In this document: one piece after another, positions 27,894 through 37,523 of the stretch
Numbering within the stretch: the stretch's first letter is position 1
Layout of the letters: each line of letters begins with the position of its first letter
From: Lachnospiraceae bacterium
Lineage (GTDB): Bacteria; Bacillota; Clostridia; Lachnospirales; Lachnospiraceae
NCBI GenBank assembly: GCA_017546025.1
Contig: JAFYYS010000003.1
Coordinates: 21,945 to 85,944, forward strand
DNA: 64,000 bases
Direction of reading: 5' to 3'
The notes under the pieces: model-generated
The model's input: the letters and a program-made list of their open reading frames with translations, nothing else
Database searches by the model: none
What the model was told of the DNA's origin: nothing
Position numbers and translations under genes: made by a program

Positions 27894-30209
27894 CTATCTG
27901 ACAAATGCCTCGTTAAGCACCTGTCCCATATCCGTCACGAAACGGATGTCCATGCCTTCGCGAATCTCCTCCGAAATCTCACTGACATCCTCGCGGTTAT
28001 CGTCCGGAACAAGAATCTTGTTAATGCCGACCTTTTTGGCCGCAAGCATCTTCTCCTTCAGACCGCCGATGGGCAGAACACGTCCGCGCATCGTAATCTC
28101 TCCGGTCATGGCAAGCTCGGAATCCACCGGGATTCCGGTCACTGCGGAAAGCACTGCCGTCGCAATCGTGATACCTGCACTCGGGCCGTCCTTCGGAACC
28201 GCGCCCTCCGGAATATGAATGAAAATGTCATGCTTTTCGAAGTAATCCTCAGGCAATGAATAGCGGTCCGCAACGGAACGGATGTAACTGATTCCGGCGC
28301 TTGCGGATTCCTGCATCACCTCGCCGAGCCGTCCGGTCATGCCGATGCGGCCGGTTCCCTTCAGGGCATTCACTTCAATCTCCAGTGTCGTTCCGCCGAC
28401 TGCCGTCCACGCAAGTCCTCTCGCGATGCCGACCTGCGGCTTCTTCACACGCTCAATGTCGTGGTAGCGGTAGATGCCCAGATAGTCCGTCAGGTTCTTC
28501 CTGGTGATGTTCTCCTTACCGGGCTTCTCCTCTCCGGCGTGTTTGCGGATGACCTTGCGGCATACCTTGCCGATGACACGCTCCAGCTCACGCACGCCCG
28601 CCTCCCTTGTAAAGAAGCGGATCATATCGCGGATGGCGGCTTCGGAAAATGCCACCTCCTTCGCCGTGATGCCGTGCGCCTTTAACTGCTTCGGAACAAG
28701 GTAGCCCTTTGCGATGTGGACCTTCTCATTCTCCGTATAGCTGTCAAGCTCCAGCACCTCGACACGGTCGAGAAGCGGTCTCGGAATCGTATCCGTCGTA
28801 TTTGCCGTCGCAATGAAAACTATGTTGCTGAGGTCGACCGGGAGATCCACGTAGTGGTCGATAAAGCGGCTGTTCTGCGCGCTGTCCAAAACCTCCAAAA
28901 GCGCTGCAGACGGATCGCCCTTATAGTCGCTTCCGAGCTTGTCAAGCTCATCAAGAAGCATCAGAGGATTCTTCACGCCTGCCTGCTTCAGGCCGTTCAC
29001 GATACGGCCGGGCATCGAAGCAACGTATGTTCTTCTGTGTCCGCGGATCTCTGCCTCGTCGCGGACGCCGCCCAGGCAGACGCGCACATACGGACGGTTC
29101 ATCGCTTCCGCGATGCTTTTCGCGATGGAAGTCTTACCGGTCCCGGGAGGTCCCACCAGGCACAGAATCGGTGCCTCGGCGTTGCTGATGCGCTCCTTGA
29201 CCGCAAGGAATTCCATGATTCTTTCTTTAATCTTCGTGAGGCCGTAATGATCGCGCTCCAGGATTTCCTCGGCACGCTTCAAATCGGTGCTGTCCTCCGC
29301 GGTCTTATCCCACGGAAGCGAAAGCAGTGTCTCGATGTAGCTTCTTATGACCTGTCCCTCACTGCTGCTCTGTCCCATATTCTGGAAACGCCGGATTTCG
29401 TTCCGGATGGCTTTCTTGATTTCCTCGGAAGCGGTCAGCTCCTCCGTCTTCTTTAAGAAGATATCAGCCTCCTCTTCCGTACCCTCGCCGAGTTCGGAAC
29501 GGATTGTCTTCATCTGCTCACGAAGCACATAATCCTTCTGGTTCTTCTCAAGCGTCTGCTGCAGTCTGGCGTCGATATCCTGGCGGATGGAAAGAATCTC
29601 GGTCTCGTCAAGCAGCACTTTTCCGATGACGCGGAACTGCTCGCTCATATCGTCGGCCTCGAGAATCGCCTGCCGGAATCCCGGCGGAATCGGAACCGAA
29701 GCAATGATCCGGTCCATCAGATCCTCAAGCGTGTTGCTGTCGGTAAGACGCTTTCTCGTCTCACCGGGCATCTTCTTCGCGACGCTCACAAAGCGGTATA
29801 CATACTCCTTAAGCGAACGGAGCATTGCTTCCTTCTCGTTGTCGGAAAGGTCGCTCTCCTCCATCGGAAAAGGAATGACCAGAGCCTTAGGCTCTTCCGT
29901 ATCCTCAAACACGCGAAGGCTTCTCGCGCGGAATTCTCCCTTTAAAATGACGCGGCAGACACGGTTCGGCAGATTCTCAACGCCTGCCACCAAAGACACG
30001 CAGCCTGTCGCGCAAACATCCTCTGAATGCACCGGCCAGGTTTTGTTCTTCCGAAGCGTCACAAAGACATGCCGTCCCACGTACTTCTTGAGGTTGTCCG
30101 CATTGATCTCGGTGTTGCTGTCGACTTCCATCGACATCACGATTCCGGGAAATGCGACCTCGGCCGAGGGAATCAGCGAATAGATTTTCTGGCTCATATC
30201 GTAATCCAT
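27894..30209 (-). CDS. lon: ATP-dependent Lon protease
   Basis: Homo-oligomeric AAA+ protease that degrades misfolded and regulatory proteins in the cytoplasm. 771 aa from the ATG at 30209, which has GGGAG upstream. The N-terminal substrate domain is divergent (SLIPSAEVAFPGIVMSMEVD instead of the usual LPLRGLVVFP pattern). The AAA+ module has Walker A GPPGTGKTSIAKSIAEA and Walker B LLDELDKLG. The protease domain has the catalytic Ser in PKDGPSAGITIATAV and the Lys in GGLKEKMLAAKKVG. It lies between clpX and ysxC; a strong hairpin in the 78 bp gap before it may modulate expression. Confidence 0.96.
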   Translation of the reverse strand: MDYDMSQKIYSLIPSAEVAFPGIVMSMEVDSNTEINADNLKKYVGRHVFVTLRKNKTWPVHSEDVCATGCVSLVAGVENLPNRVCRVILKGEFRARSLRVFEDTEEPKALVIPFPMEESDLSDNEKEAMLRSLKEYVYRFVSVAKKMPGETRKRLTDSNTLEDLMDRIIASVPIPPGFRQAILEADDMSEQFRVIGKVLLDETEILSIRQDIDARLQQTLEKNQKDYVLREQMKTIRSELGEGTEEEADIFLKKTEELTASEEIKKAIRNEIRRFQNMGQSSSEGQVIRSYIETLLSLPWDKTAEDSTDLKRAEEILERDHYGLTKIKERIMEFLAVKERISNAEAPILCLVGPPGTGKTSIAKSIAEAMNRPYVRVCLGGVRDEAEIRGHRRTYVASMPGRIVNGLKQAGVKNPLMLLDELDKLGSDYKGDPSAALLEVLDSAQNSRFIDHYVDLPVDLSNIVFIATANTTDTIPRPLLDRVEVLELDSYTENEKVHIAKGYLVPKQLKAHGITAKEVAFSEAAIRDMIRFFTREAGVRELERVIGKVCRKVIRKHAGEEKPGKENITRKNLTDYLGIYRYHDIERVKKPQVGIARGLAWTAVGGTTLEIEVNALKGTGRIGMTGRLGEVMQESASAGISYIRSVADRYSLPEDYFEKHDIFIHIPEGAVPKDGPSAGITIATAVLSAVTGIPVDSELAMTGEITMRGRVLPIGGLKEKMLAAKKVGINKILVPDDNREDVSEISEEIREGMDIRFVTDMGQVLNEAFVR

Positions 30210-30251
30210 TTTCTCTCCCTGTATTCGGATGACACCCATCCGACAAGTTGC

Positions 30252-30283
30252 AAAGAGTCTGCCCGATTGAGAGCAGACTCTTT
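30252..30283 (-). promoter_or_regulatory. Intergenic hairpin between clpX and lon
   Basis: An 11 bp stem AAAGAGTCTGC/GCAGACTCTTT with a ten-base loop lies 4 bp after the clpX stop. There is no T-run after it (GCAACTTG), so it is more likely an mRNA processing or stability element, or a leaky terminator, than a full stop. Confidence 0.55.
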
Positions 30284-30287
30284 CGTG

Positions 30288-31559
30288 TTATGCAGTTTCG
30301 TCCTGTTTTTCGGGTTCTTCAGCGACCCGAATCATAACGGGTTTCTCCTTACCGTCGGCTGCCTCTTTCGTGATGATGCAACGAACGACATTCTCCTCGG
30401 AAGGAATTTCGTACATCGGGTCAAGCATGATTGATTCCATGATGGCCCTGAGTCCTCTCGCGCCGGTCTTTCGCTCAAAGCTTCTGTGAGCAATCTCCCG
30501 AATCGCTTCCGGATCAAATTCAAGCTCCACACCGTCCAAGCGGAACATTTCCTCATACTGGCGGGTGATGGCATTTTTCGGCTCCGTGAGGATTCTCACA
30601 AGAGCGTCCTCGTCAAGCATGTCAAGCGCGGAGATGACAGGCACACGGCCTACGAACTCCGGAATCATGCCGAACTTCACCAAATCCTGCGGAAGAACCT
30701 GGCGGAACAACTCGCCGATGTTCTCCTTTCTTCCGCCCTGCACATCTGCTTCGAATCCGATGGACTTCTGTCCGATTCTGGCTTCGACAATCTTTTCAAG
30801 ACCGTCAAACGCACCGCCGCAGATGAAAAGGATATCCGTTGTATCGATGTGATACATCTCCTGCTGGGGATGCTTTCTGCCGCCCTGCGGAGGCACACTC
30901 GCTTCGGTCCCCTCGAGGATCTTCAAAAGAGCCTGCTGAACACCTTCGCCGCTGACATCGCGGGTGATGGAAGTATTCTCGCTCTTTCTGGTAATCTTAT
31001 CAATCTCGTCGATATAGATGATGCCGTGCTCAGCACGCTCCATATCGTAATCAGCTGCCTGAATGATCTTCAACAGGATGTTCTCAACATCCTCGCCTAC
31101 GTAACCGGCCTCGGTCAGTGCCGTGGCATCGGCAATCGCAAACGGAACATTCAGCTTCTTTGCAAGCGTCTGTGCAAGATAAGTCTTTCCGGAACCGGTG
31201 GGACCAATCATCAGAATGTTGCTCTTCTGCAGTTCCACATCAAGATTCTGCTTTGCAAGAACTCTCTTATAATGGTTGTAAACAGCGACCGAAAGGGTCT
31301 TCTTGGCTTCGTCCTGACCGATGACATACTCATCGAGGAAAGCCTTCATTTCAACGGGCTTCACCAGATTGATGCTGTCTTCGGTAAACGCGCTGCTCTT
31401 GTCCCGCTCCGTGTAGGTATCCTCGCGGAGGATATCTTCGCAAATCTCGATGCACTCATCACAGATGCGCACATTGTTCGGGCCCACAATCAGCTTGCGG
31501 ACTTCGTCCTGGGATTTGCCGCAGAAGGAACAGCAGCCTGTCGTGTCCTTTTTCGCCAT
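30288..31559 (-). CDS. clpX: ATP-dependent Clp protease ATP-binding subunit ClpX
   Basis: Unfoldase that feeds tagged proteins to ClpP. 423 aa from the ATG at 31559, which has AAGGAG seven bases upstream. The N-terminal zinc domain has CCSFCGK and [11 protein letters not shown]+ motifs: Walker [17 protein letters not shown], Walker [11 protein letters not shown], and the [11 protein letters not shown] region near the end. The ClpP-contacting IGF-type loop is present as IGQKSIGFE. Lies 21 bp after clpP. Confidence 0.97.
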   Translation of the reverse strand: MAKKDTTGCCSFCGKSQDEVRKLIVGPNNVRICDECIEICEDILREDTYTERDKSSAFTEDSINLVKPVEMKAFLDEYVIGQDEAKKTLSVAVYNHYKRVLAKQNLDVELQKSNILMIGPTGSGKTYLAQTLAKKLNVPFAIADATALTEAGYVGEDVENILLKIIQAADYDMERAEHGIIYIDEIDKITRKSENTSITRDVSGEGVQQALLKILEGTEASVPPQGGRKHPQQEMYHIDTTDILFICGGAFDGLEKIVEARIGQKSIGFEADVQGGRKENIGELFRQVLPQDLVKFGMIPEFVGRVPVISALDMLDEDALVRILTEPKNAITRQYEEMFRLDGVELEFDPEAIREIAHRSFERKTGARGLRAIMESIMLDPMYEIPSEENVVRCIITKEAADGKEKPVMIRVAEEPEKQDETA

Positions 31560-31580
31560 TCGAAATCTCCTTATCAATGC

Positions 31581-32162
31581 CTACCGGCTTGTGATAACTC
31601 TGTCAATCAGTCCGTATGCAACGGCTTCCTCTGCGGTCATCCAGTTGTCTCTGTCGGTATCGGCAGCAACAATGTCATAATCCTTTCCGCAGTTCTCCGC
31701 AAGCATGCGGTTCAGCTTCTCTTTCGTCTGCAGGATGTGCTTCGCCGCGATTTCAATCTCGGTAGCCTGTCCCTGCGCTCCGCCGAGAGGCTGATGAATC
31801 ATAATCTCGGAATTCGGGAGAGCCAGTCTCTTGCCCTTCGTTCCGCCGGCCAGAAGGAATGCACCCATGCTGGCAGCCATGCCTACGCAGATGGTCGAAA
31901 CATCGCACTTGATGTAACGCATCGTATCGTAGATTGCCATGCCCGCGGTAACGGAACCGCCGGGGCTGTTGATGTAAAGGCAGATATCCTTCGTCGGGTC
32001 CTCGGACTCCAGAAACAGCAGCTGCGCAACCACAAGGCTCGCCGTTACTTCGTTCACTTCCTCGCCGAGGAAGATGATACGGTCTTTCAAAAGTCTCGAG
32101 TAAATGTCATAGGACCGCTCACCGCGGCTCGTCTGTTCAATGACGTAGGGAACTAAACTCAT
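31581..32162 (-). CDS. clpP: ATP-dependent Clp protease proteolytic subunit ClpP
   Basis: Tetradecameric serine protease chamber that works with ClpX. 193 aa, with [23 protein letters not shown] sequence ([20 protein letters not shown]), the catalytic Ser in [11 protein letters not shown], His in [10 protein letters not shown] and Asp in the C-terminal third ([18 protein letters not shown]). Lies between tig and clpX. Confidence 0.98.
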   Translation of the reverse strand: MSLVPYVIEQTSRGERSYDIYSRLLKDRIIFLGEEVNEVTASLVVAQLLFLESEDPTKDICLYINSPGGSVTAGMAIYDTMRYIKCDVSTICVGMAASMGAFLLAGGTKGKRLALPNSEIMIHQPLGGAQGQATEIEIAAKHILQTKEKLNRMLAENCGKDYDIVAADTDRDNWMTAEEAVAYGLIDRVITSR

Positions 32163-32192
32163 CTCTTTCTCCTTTATGGAAAATACGACTGA

Positions 32193-33479
32193 TTACGCCT
32201 CAACGGCACTGTCCGCTACAAGCGTAACGGCCTTTCCGCAGGCAAGATCGAGAGTCATGTTCTTGAGGTTCTCCTCACCCATGTACTCCTTAATCTTCTC
32301 AACTTCCATATGATACTGTTCGGACATCTTCTTGAGCTCTTCCTCAATCTCCTCATCGGAAACGGTGATGTTCTCAGCCTTTACGATGGCTTCGAGCACG
32401 AGACGGGTGTTGATTCTCTTCTCGGCCTGAGGCTTCATCTGCTCAAGGAACGTCTTCTGGTTAAGACCGGTGAACTGGAAGTACTGCTCAAGCTTCAGTC
32501 CCTGAGACTGCAGGCGGTATGCGAAATCCTCTGCCATCTGCTCCTGGGTGGACTGAACCATAGCCTCCGGAACCTCCATCGTCGCATTGGCAACAGCCTT
32601 CTCGACAGCCTGGTCTTCCTTCTTGGTCTTGGCTTCCTTCTCCTTCTTCTCGGTCAGGTTCTTCTTAATGTCTTCCTTGTACTCAGCAAGGGTATCGAAC
32701 TCGGAAACTTCACTTGCGAACTCGTCATCAAGCTCCGGAAGCTCCTTTGCCTTGATGGCATTTACCTTACACTTGAATACTGCAGGCTTTCCGGCAAGCT
32801 CCTCGGCATGATACTGCTCAGGGAAGGTAACGTTAACGTCGCACTCTTCTCCGATGCTCTTACCGATCAGCTGGTCCTCGAAACCGTCGATGAAGCTGTG
32901 GGAACCGATTACAAGCGGATGGTTCTCGCCCTTGCCGCCGGCAAATGCAACACCGTCGCAGAATCCTTCGTAATCGATGACTGCGGTGTCGCCTTCCTGA
33001 ACGGGACGGTCTTCAACGGTAATCTCGCGGGCGTTCTGCTCCTGCGTCTTCTTCAGCTCTTCCTCAATCTCCTCGTCGGAAACGGAAATTTCAATCTTGT
33101 CAACCGTTACGCCCTTGTACTCGCCGAGCGTTACTTCCGGCTTCTTGGCTACGGTAGCGGTAAATACGAAATCCTTGCCCTCACCGATCTCGGTAACGTC
33201 AATCTCCGGACGGGATACGATTTCGATGCCGCAGTTCTTGGCAGCCTCGTCGTATGCTTCCGGAATCAGGATATTGGCAGCATCCTCATAAAACATCGAC
33301 TTTCCGTACATCTTGGTAACGATGGCGTAGGGTGCCTTACCTTTCCGGAAACCCTGAATGTTCAGCTTGTCCTTATTCTTCTGAAATGCCTTCTTGCAGG
33401 CCTCTTCAAAATCGGCGGCAGCGCAGGTAATCGTCAGCTTTACCATGTTCTTGCCCAAATCTTCAACTTGATAACCCAT
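32193..33479 (-). CDS. tig: Trigger factor
   Basis: Ribosome-associated chaperone and peptidyl-prolyl isomerase. 428 aa. The N-terminal ribosome-binding domain has the GFRKGKAP signature that docks on L23. The middle FKBP-like domain (about 160-245) contains VIDYEGFCDGVAFAGG, and the C-terminal domain is helical. It is the first gene of the tig-clpP-clpX-lon-ysxC operon, behind an extended -10 promoter. Confidence 0.97.
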   Translation of the reverse strand: MGYQVEDLGKNMVKLTITCAAADFEEACKKAFQKNKDKLNIQGFRKGKAPYAIVTKMYGKSMFYEDAANILIPEAYDEAAKNCGIEIVSRPEIDVTEIGEGKDFVFTATVAKKPEVTLGEYKGVTVDKIEISVSDEEIEEELKKTQEQNAREITVEDRPVQEGDTAVIDYEGFCDGVAFAGGKGENHPLVIGSHSFIDGFEDQLIGKSIGEECDVNVTFPEQYHAEELAGKPAVFKCKVNAIKAKELPELDDEFASEVSEFDTLAEYKEDIKKNLTEKKEKEAKTKKEDQAVEKAVANATMEVPEAMVQSTQEQMAEDFAYRLQSQGLKLEQYFQFTGLNQKTFLEQMKPQAEKRINTRLVLEAIVKAENITVSDEEIEEELKKMSEQYHMEVEKIKEYMGEENLKNMTLDLACGKAVTLVADSAVEA

Positions 33480-33515
33480 TACGGTAATCCTCCTTGTTCA
33501 AACTCACGGATAATT

Positions 33516-33526
33516 ATTATAGCACA
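33516..33526 (-). promoter_or_regulatory. Extended -10 promoter of tig
   Basis: A perfect TATAAT (33516-33521) with the TG extension one base upstream (TGCTATAAT), about 35 bp before the tig ATG. The -35 region (TGGATT) is weak, as is usual with extended -10 promoters. Confidence 0.6.
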
Positions 33527-33547
33527 AGCCCCGTACAAAATCCAGCG

Positions 33548-36500
33548 TTATTTTTCTTTGCGGGAACCTGCGTTTTTCCTGTCGGTAAGAAGGGATTCGA
33601 AATCCTCCGGAGGCATCGGAGCATTCAGTTTTCTCTGCTCCATCGCCTGCAGAATCATCGCGTAAGTGGGGTTCTGCCGAACGATTCCGGCGGGCAGGTC
33701 TTTCGGCAGCGCGTTCATGGCGCATTTGGCCAGATAGGAATCGATATCCACGTAAAATCCGATGTTCTGAAGTCCCTGCAGAATCGTCATCGCGGTGTTC
33801 AGGTTCTCGGCATTCAGCTCGCCGTCCGGAATGACGATTTCAATCGAACCGGCCGGAATGCTGTAGCGCTCCGTCAGGAACTTTGTACGGCTCATGAAAT
33901 CGGAGCTGAACAGGTACTGCCATGACAAATGCAACGAAATCATCGGGGGTTCCGTGCCACCGTCAAGCCAGTCGCGAAGGAGCCTGCACGTTTCCTTCTG
34001 CACATAGTAGTCAAGCTCGGTGACAAAGCCGTTCTCCTCAAAGATCGGCTGGAACGAGCACGGCTCAATGACCTGGCCTTCTGCGGTAATCCAGCGAACC
34101 AAAGCGTCCGCGCCGGCAATCTCGCCTTCGCTGTTACGCTTCGGCTGGAAGAATACCTTGAACTCGCGGTTGCTCATCGCATCGCGCATCGAGTTCTCCA
34201 CGAAATCGCGGAAGCTGTTCACGGTCTTAAGGTCTTCGGTGAACGAAACGACTGCCACGGTCGGAGCATCCTGCATGCTGCCGATGCTTCGTCTTGCAAT
34301 CTTCGCGCGGTCCATGGCCTCGGGCACGCTGTCCTCATGGTTACCGAATTTGTAGATGCCGCACCATACATTGAGCTGCATGTCCGGATACAGGCGGATG
34401 ACCGCGGTATGCGCGGATTCCATCATCATTGAGATTCTGGCTTCGGTACGCTCCCTGTCATCGTAGCCGAGCATCAGCATGAAGTCGGCGCCGTTCACGC
34501 GGGCAAACAGCTCATCGGCCTTCAAGAAGGAATTCAGCGTTCCGGTGAACACCTTCAGAATCTCGTTACATACGGAGTAGCCCCAGACATCGTTCAAATC
34601 ACCGAACTGCGGGAACGTAAACGAAACGAAGCATTCGCTCGCCTTCTTGTGTTCGGAGATGAAACGGTTGGCCTCTTCCTCAAACTTTTCAATGGTCAGC
34701 CGGCCGGTCAGGGCGTCACGGTTACGAACACGCTCCACGAAGTCCGTCACATCCGACCAGCACAGAAGCACATGGCCTTCCTCGCCTTCCTCTTCCTCCA
34801 CAACGGAAGCGGTTGTCGAAATCCAGCGCTTCTGCTTTTCGTAATACGACTCGGTCGTAAATACTCTCGTCTTCTTCGTAAGACCTGCCACCGGGCAGTT
34901 CGCGCACGGCTCACTCCGTCCCATGATGGCTTCGAAGCAGTGCTCGCCGGAATGTGCTTCCGGATACTGGCGTCCGGTATAATCGCCGACATAAACGAGC
35001 TCGAACGTATCCGGACGGATGGCGTAATTGGTAATCTGCTGGTTCTCGATGATGGCTCTGCCGTAGCGGACCTCACGGTCCAACAGCTCGCGGCTTCTCG
35101 CACGGTCAATGAAAATACCGAGCAGTCTGCCGATATGAATCAGAATGTCCTGTTCTTCCTTGGTCCAGTTGCCGTTCACCTCTTTGACAAATGTGAGGTA
35201 GGCGAACGTATCGGCCCGATCGATGACAGCGTACTGGAACAGTGAGCAGTCCGGATATTTCTCCGCAAGCTCTTCCGGGAACTTAATGCCGAGCTGCGCG
35301 GAATTCGTGCAGATGAAGGCGGGCTCGTTCGTGAAGCGGTCCGTCAGCTCTCTTCTCGAGCCGCGAAGCACTTCCTCAAATGCCTTATCCTTTCCGGCGC
35401 CTTCCGCATCCCAGGTGTATCGGAGCGACAGCTGCTGCTCCTGCGGGTCAATGATGACGGCATAAATGCGACGGTAACCGTAGTATTTGCCGATTTCACC
35501 GAAGATCTCCACAAGGTCCTCGTCACCGGTGCCGCCTTCTGCGAGCATGTCGAATACGCGGTTGACGATGTTCCGCTCAACAGGACCGTACTGCGCCTGC
35601 TGCTCGTGCTCAACGATCTTGCGGGCCTCAGTCTTATCAGGCTCAGCCTTCGGCTGTTCCTTCACCGGACGGTACAGCTTGTGCACCTCAAGCGATTCAT
35701 CGTAGATTGTGCAGTTGCTGTCCGGATTGCGGCGGGTGGCTTCAAGGGCCGCCTCGGCGCGCTTATGTAAGGTTGTATAATCCCTGCCGTCATTCGGGAA
35801 GATCGCGACGCCCATGCTGACCGCAAGGTTGCCGCCCTTCTTCAGTTCAATCCGTTCCGCCATCTTGCCGACGGTTCTTGCAATCGTATAAACCTCGGCA
35901 GCGGTACGGATCTGCTTTTTAAGCATCACGAATTCTTCGTCGTTGATATGGGCGAGCGCGTCCGTATCAAGGAATACGGAACCGAGACCGCTTGCGAGCT
36001 TTTCAAGAACATATTCGCCGTAAGCGTGACCGTACGCATCCGTAATCGCGCTGAACTCATCCACACCCATTAAGAAAAATGCGAAGCGGTCCGTCTCGGA
36101 ACTTTGTTTCACCCAGTCCTCAAGCTTCTCGCGGATGGCATTCTCGGTCAGAAGGCCGGTGACGCTGTCCCTGTCGGCTTCCTTAACCGTAACCATCTCG
36201 CTCTTCTTCTCTTCGTCCACGTTAAGGGTACGGCCCATGACCTTGGCCGCAATGCCCTTGCTGTTGAACACCGTATATCCTTCGTAACGGAGCCACACCG
36301 TCTTGCCGGCATCCACATAGGAGCGGATGTCGTAAGAGAATGCTTCGTCTCCGTTCTGTAAGCTGTTGCAAAGGCTTTCAAACACCGGAAGGTCGTCTGC
36401 ATAAATCAGGCCGGCGTTCAGCATGCTTTCGCGGAAGTTGGCAATGCGGAGACGGTCCTTCTCTCCCATTCCTTCCCCGAGCCGGCACTGAACCAGAATG

Positions 36501-36631
36501 CCGGTGGAAACGGTGTACTCCCAAAGACCGCATTTCACCATGCCGGAAATGATGCGGTATTTCTGCCGTTCAATCTCCAGCTGCTGCTCCAGTTGCTGTA
36601 TTCTTTTTTCCCCGTTGTCCGTATTAGCCAT
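33548..36631 (-). CDS. Large PAS/GGDEF/GAF/PAS/GGDEF/EAL protein with degenerate catalytic motifs
   Basis: 1027 aa, with no transmembrane segment seen. Domains in order: N-terminal coiled coil (1-30) and PAS-like region (30-140); GGDEF-1 (152-312); GAF-like (355-510); PAS with Cys-rich segment (535-632, CANCP); GGDEF-2 (638-795); EAL-like (823 to about 985). Every active-site motif is altered: GGDEF-1 reads NDEEF (230-234), GGDEF-2 reads NGADF (713-717), and EAL reads ADALVRW (841-847). The later EAL metal and substrate residues, such as the DDFGTG loop, are not recognisable. It therefore probably lacks cyclase and phosphodiesterase activity. It could bind a nucleotide or act as a scaffold. 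It has its own promoter and a folded 5' leader. Confidence 0.85.
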   Translation of the reverse strand: MANTDNGEKRIQQLEQQLEIERQKYRIISGMVKCGLWEYTVSTGILVQCRLGEGMGEKDRLRIANFRESMLNAGLIYADDLPVFESLCNSLQNGDEAFSYDIRSYVDAGKTVWLRYEGYTVFNSKGIAAKVMGRTLNVDEEKKSEMVTVKEADRDSVTGLLTENAIREKLEDWVKQSSETDRFAFFLMGVDEFSAITDAYGHAYGEYVLEKLASGLGSVFLDTDALAHINDEEFVMLKKQIRTAAEVYTIARTVGKMAERIELKKGGNLAVSMGVAIFPNDGRDYTTLHKRAEAALEATRRNPDSNCTIYDESLEVHKLYRPVKEQPKAEPDKTEARKIVEHEQQAQYGPVERNIVNRVFDMLAEGGTGDEDLVEIFGEIGKYYGYRRIYAVIIDPQEQQLSLRYTWDAEGAGKDKAFEEVLRGSRRELTDRFTNEPAFICTNSAQLGIKFPEELAEKYPDCSLFQYAVIDRADTFAYLTFVKEVNGNWTKEEQDILIHIGRLLGIFIDRARSRELLDREVRYGRAIIENQQITNYAIRPDTFELVYVGDYTGRQYPEAHSGEHCFEAIMGRSEPCANCPVAGLTKKTRVFTTESYYEKQKRWISTTASVVEEEEGEEGHVLLCWSDVTDFVERVRNRDALTGRLTIEKFEEEANRFISEHKKASECFVSFTFPQFGDLNDVWGYSVCNEILKVFTGTLNSFLKADELFARVNGADFMLMLGYDDRERTEARISMMMESAHTAVIRLYPDMQLNVWCGIYKFGNHEDSVPEAMDRAKIARRSIGSMQDAPTVAVVSFTEDLKTVNSFRDFVENSMRDAMSNREFKVFFQPKRNSEGEIAGADALVRWITAEGQVIEPCSFQPIFEENGFVTELDYYVQKETCRLLRDWLDGGTEPPMISLHLSWQYLFSSDFMSRTKFLTERYSIPAGSIEIVIPDGELNAENLNTAMTILQGLQNIGFYVDIDSYLAKCAMNALPKDLPAGIVRQNPTYAMILQAMEQRKLNAPMPPEDFESLLTDRKNAGSRKEK

Positions 36632-36735
36632 TTTGTTTCCCTTCTCCGATCATTCCCGCGTCACAGACAGGTGCCTGCGCCCGGGTTTTCCCGTGACATT
36701 TCCCCCTACGGGGGAAAACCGGTATCTTATCCTTT
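36632..36735 (-). promoter_or_regulatory. Structured 5' leader of the GGDEF/EAL-like gene
   Basis: Between the promoter and the ATG the RNA can form a hairpin CCCCC/GGGGG (36702-36714) and then a compact three-way junction (36660-36697). The closing stem is GTCAC/GTGAC and the two inner hairpins are GGGAAAACCC and CAGGCACCTG. I considered known riboswitch classes for such genes, including c-di-GMP types, and did not find their conserved cores. It may be an unassigned RNA element. Confidence 0.4.
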
Positions 36736-36765
36736 ATCATACACCATTCGGAACGGAAAATCCAA
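36736..36765 (-). promoter_or_regulatory. Promoter of the GGDEF/EAL-like gene
   Basis: -35 TTGGAT (36760-36765), 18 bp spacer, -10 TATGAT (36736-36741), about 100 bp before the ATG and directly after the terminator of the DJ-1 gene. Confidence 0.65.
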
Positions 36766-36786
36766 CAGTTTTCGCCATAGTGACAC

Positions 36787-36835
36787 AAAAATCCCGCGGA
36801 TACGGGATTAAACTCTCCGATTTCCGCGGGATTTT
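36787..36835 (-). terminator. Terminator after the DJ-1 gene
   Basis: Ten-base stem ATCCCGCGGA/TCCGCGGGAT (36791-36800 and 36823-36832) with a 22-base loop that includes a second partial repeat. The minus-strand tail is TTTTTGTG. It separates the DJ-1 gene from the next unit. Confidence 0.75.
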
Positions 36836-36878
36836 GCTTTTCTGACAAATAGGTTTACAATTTGTTCGGGTGTTTCAG

Positions 36879-37430
36879 CTAATCAGGCAGTGTACTGAAT
36901 CGCTTTTCCGACCTTCTCGGCTTCCTCCGGGAAAATGCGGACAGAAGCTTCAGTGCGAACGGAATCGCAACGCCCATGCCTTTTCCGGTGATGATGTTGC
37001 CGTCCTGAACAACCGGATCGGTGCTTACCTTCGCGCCGAGGAGCTTGTCCTCAAAGCCCGGGTAGCAGGTCGCTTTCCGTCCCTTTAAAAGGCCGTTCAT
37101 TCCGAGCACGCTCGGAGCTGCACAGATTGCCGTAATATACTTTTCCTCGTCACGGTAAGCCATCAGGAGGTTCCGAAGTCCCTCGTGCGCCATCAAAGCG
37201 TTGGTTCCTCTGCCGCCGCCCGGCAAAACTACCATGTCACCGTCTTCAAAGCCGTCCTCATCAAAAAGGGCATCTGCGGAAAATGCTATGCCGTGGGAAC
37301 CCTGAATCTCCTTCTTTCCGGTCACGGAAACCGTTACGACATCAAGGCTGCCTCTTCGAAGAATGTCAACAACCGCAAGTGCTTCGATTTCCTCTACGCC
37401 GTTAGCCAAAAAAACATAAACTTTCGCCAT
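36879..37430 (-). CDS. DJ-1/YajL family protein
   Basis: 183 aa cytoplasmic protein of the DJ-1/PfpI superfamily. It starts MAKVYVFLANGVEEIEALAV, has the conserved Glu early in the chain, and the nucleophile elbow ITAICAAPSVLG with the reactive Cys. The family includes glyoxalase III-like and protein-repair activities, as well as the thiazole-related YajL/ThiJ group, so the substrate cannot be fixed. It is a single-gene unit with its own promoter and terminator. Confidence 0.9.
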   Translation of the reverse strand: MAKVYVFLANGVEEIEALAVVDILRRGSLDVVTVSVTGKKEIQGSHGIAFSADALFDEDGFEDGDMVVLPGGGRGTNALMAHEGLRNLLMAYRDEEKYITAICAAPSVLGMNGLLKGRKATCYPGFEDKLLGAKVSTDPVVQDGNIITGKGMGVAIPFALKLLSAFSRRKPRRSEKRFSTLPD

Positions 37431-37464
37431 GTTATCTCCCTCGCTTCAAAACGTAATTTCTGCA

Positions 37465-37493
37465 ATACTATCATATCCCTGTATAAAAGACAA
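37465..37493 (-). promoter_or_regulatory. Promoter of the DJ-1 gene
   Basis: -35 TTGTCT (37488-37493), 17 bp spacer, -10 TAGTAT (37465-37470), about 35 bp before the start codon. Confidence 0.65.
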
Positions 37494-37523
37494 TAGCATT
37501 CCCGAGCGGGTTTGATGGATTTT

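Noticed and set aside
30486..32156. 556 aa plus-strand frame opposite clpX and clpP
   Set aside because: It is antisense to two clearly conserved genes, has no ribosome binding site and no recognisable domain.
36632..36735. Known c-di-GMP (GEMM) riboswitch upstream of the GGDEF/EAL-like gene
   Set aside because: The conserved GEMM core sequences are absent; only generic hairpins are seen.
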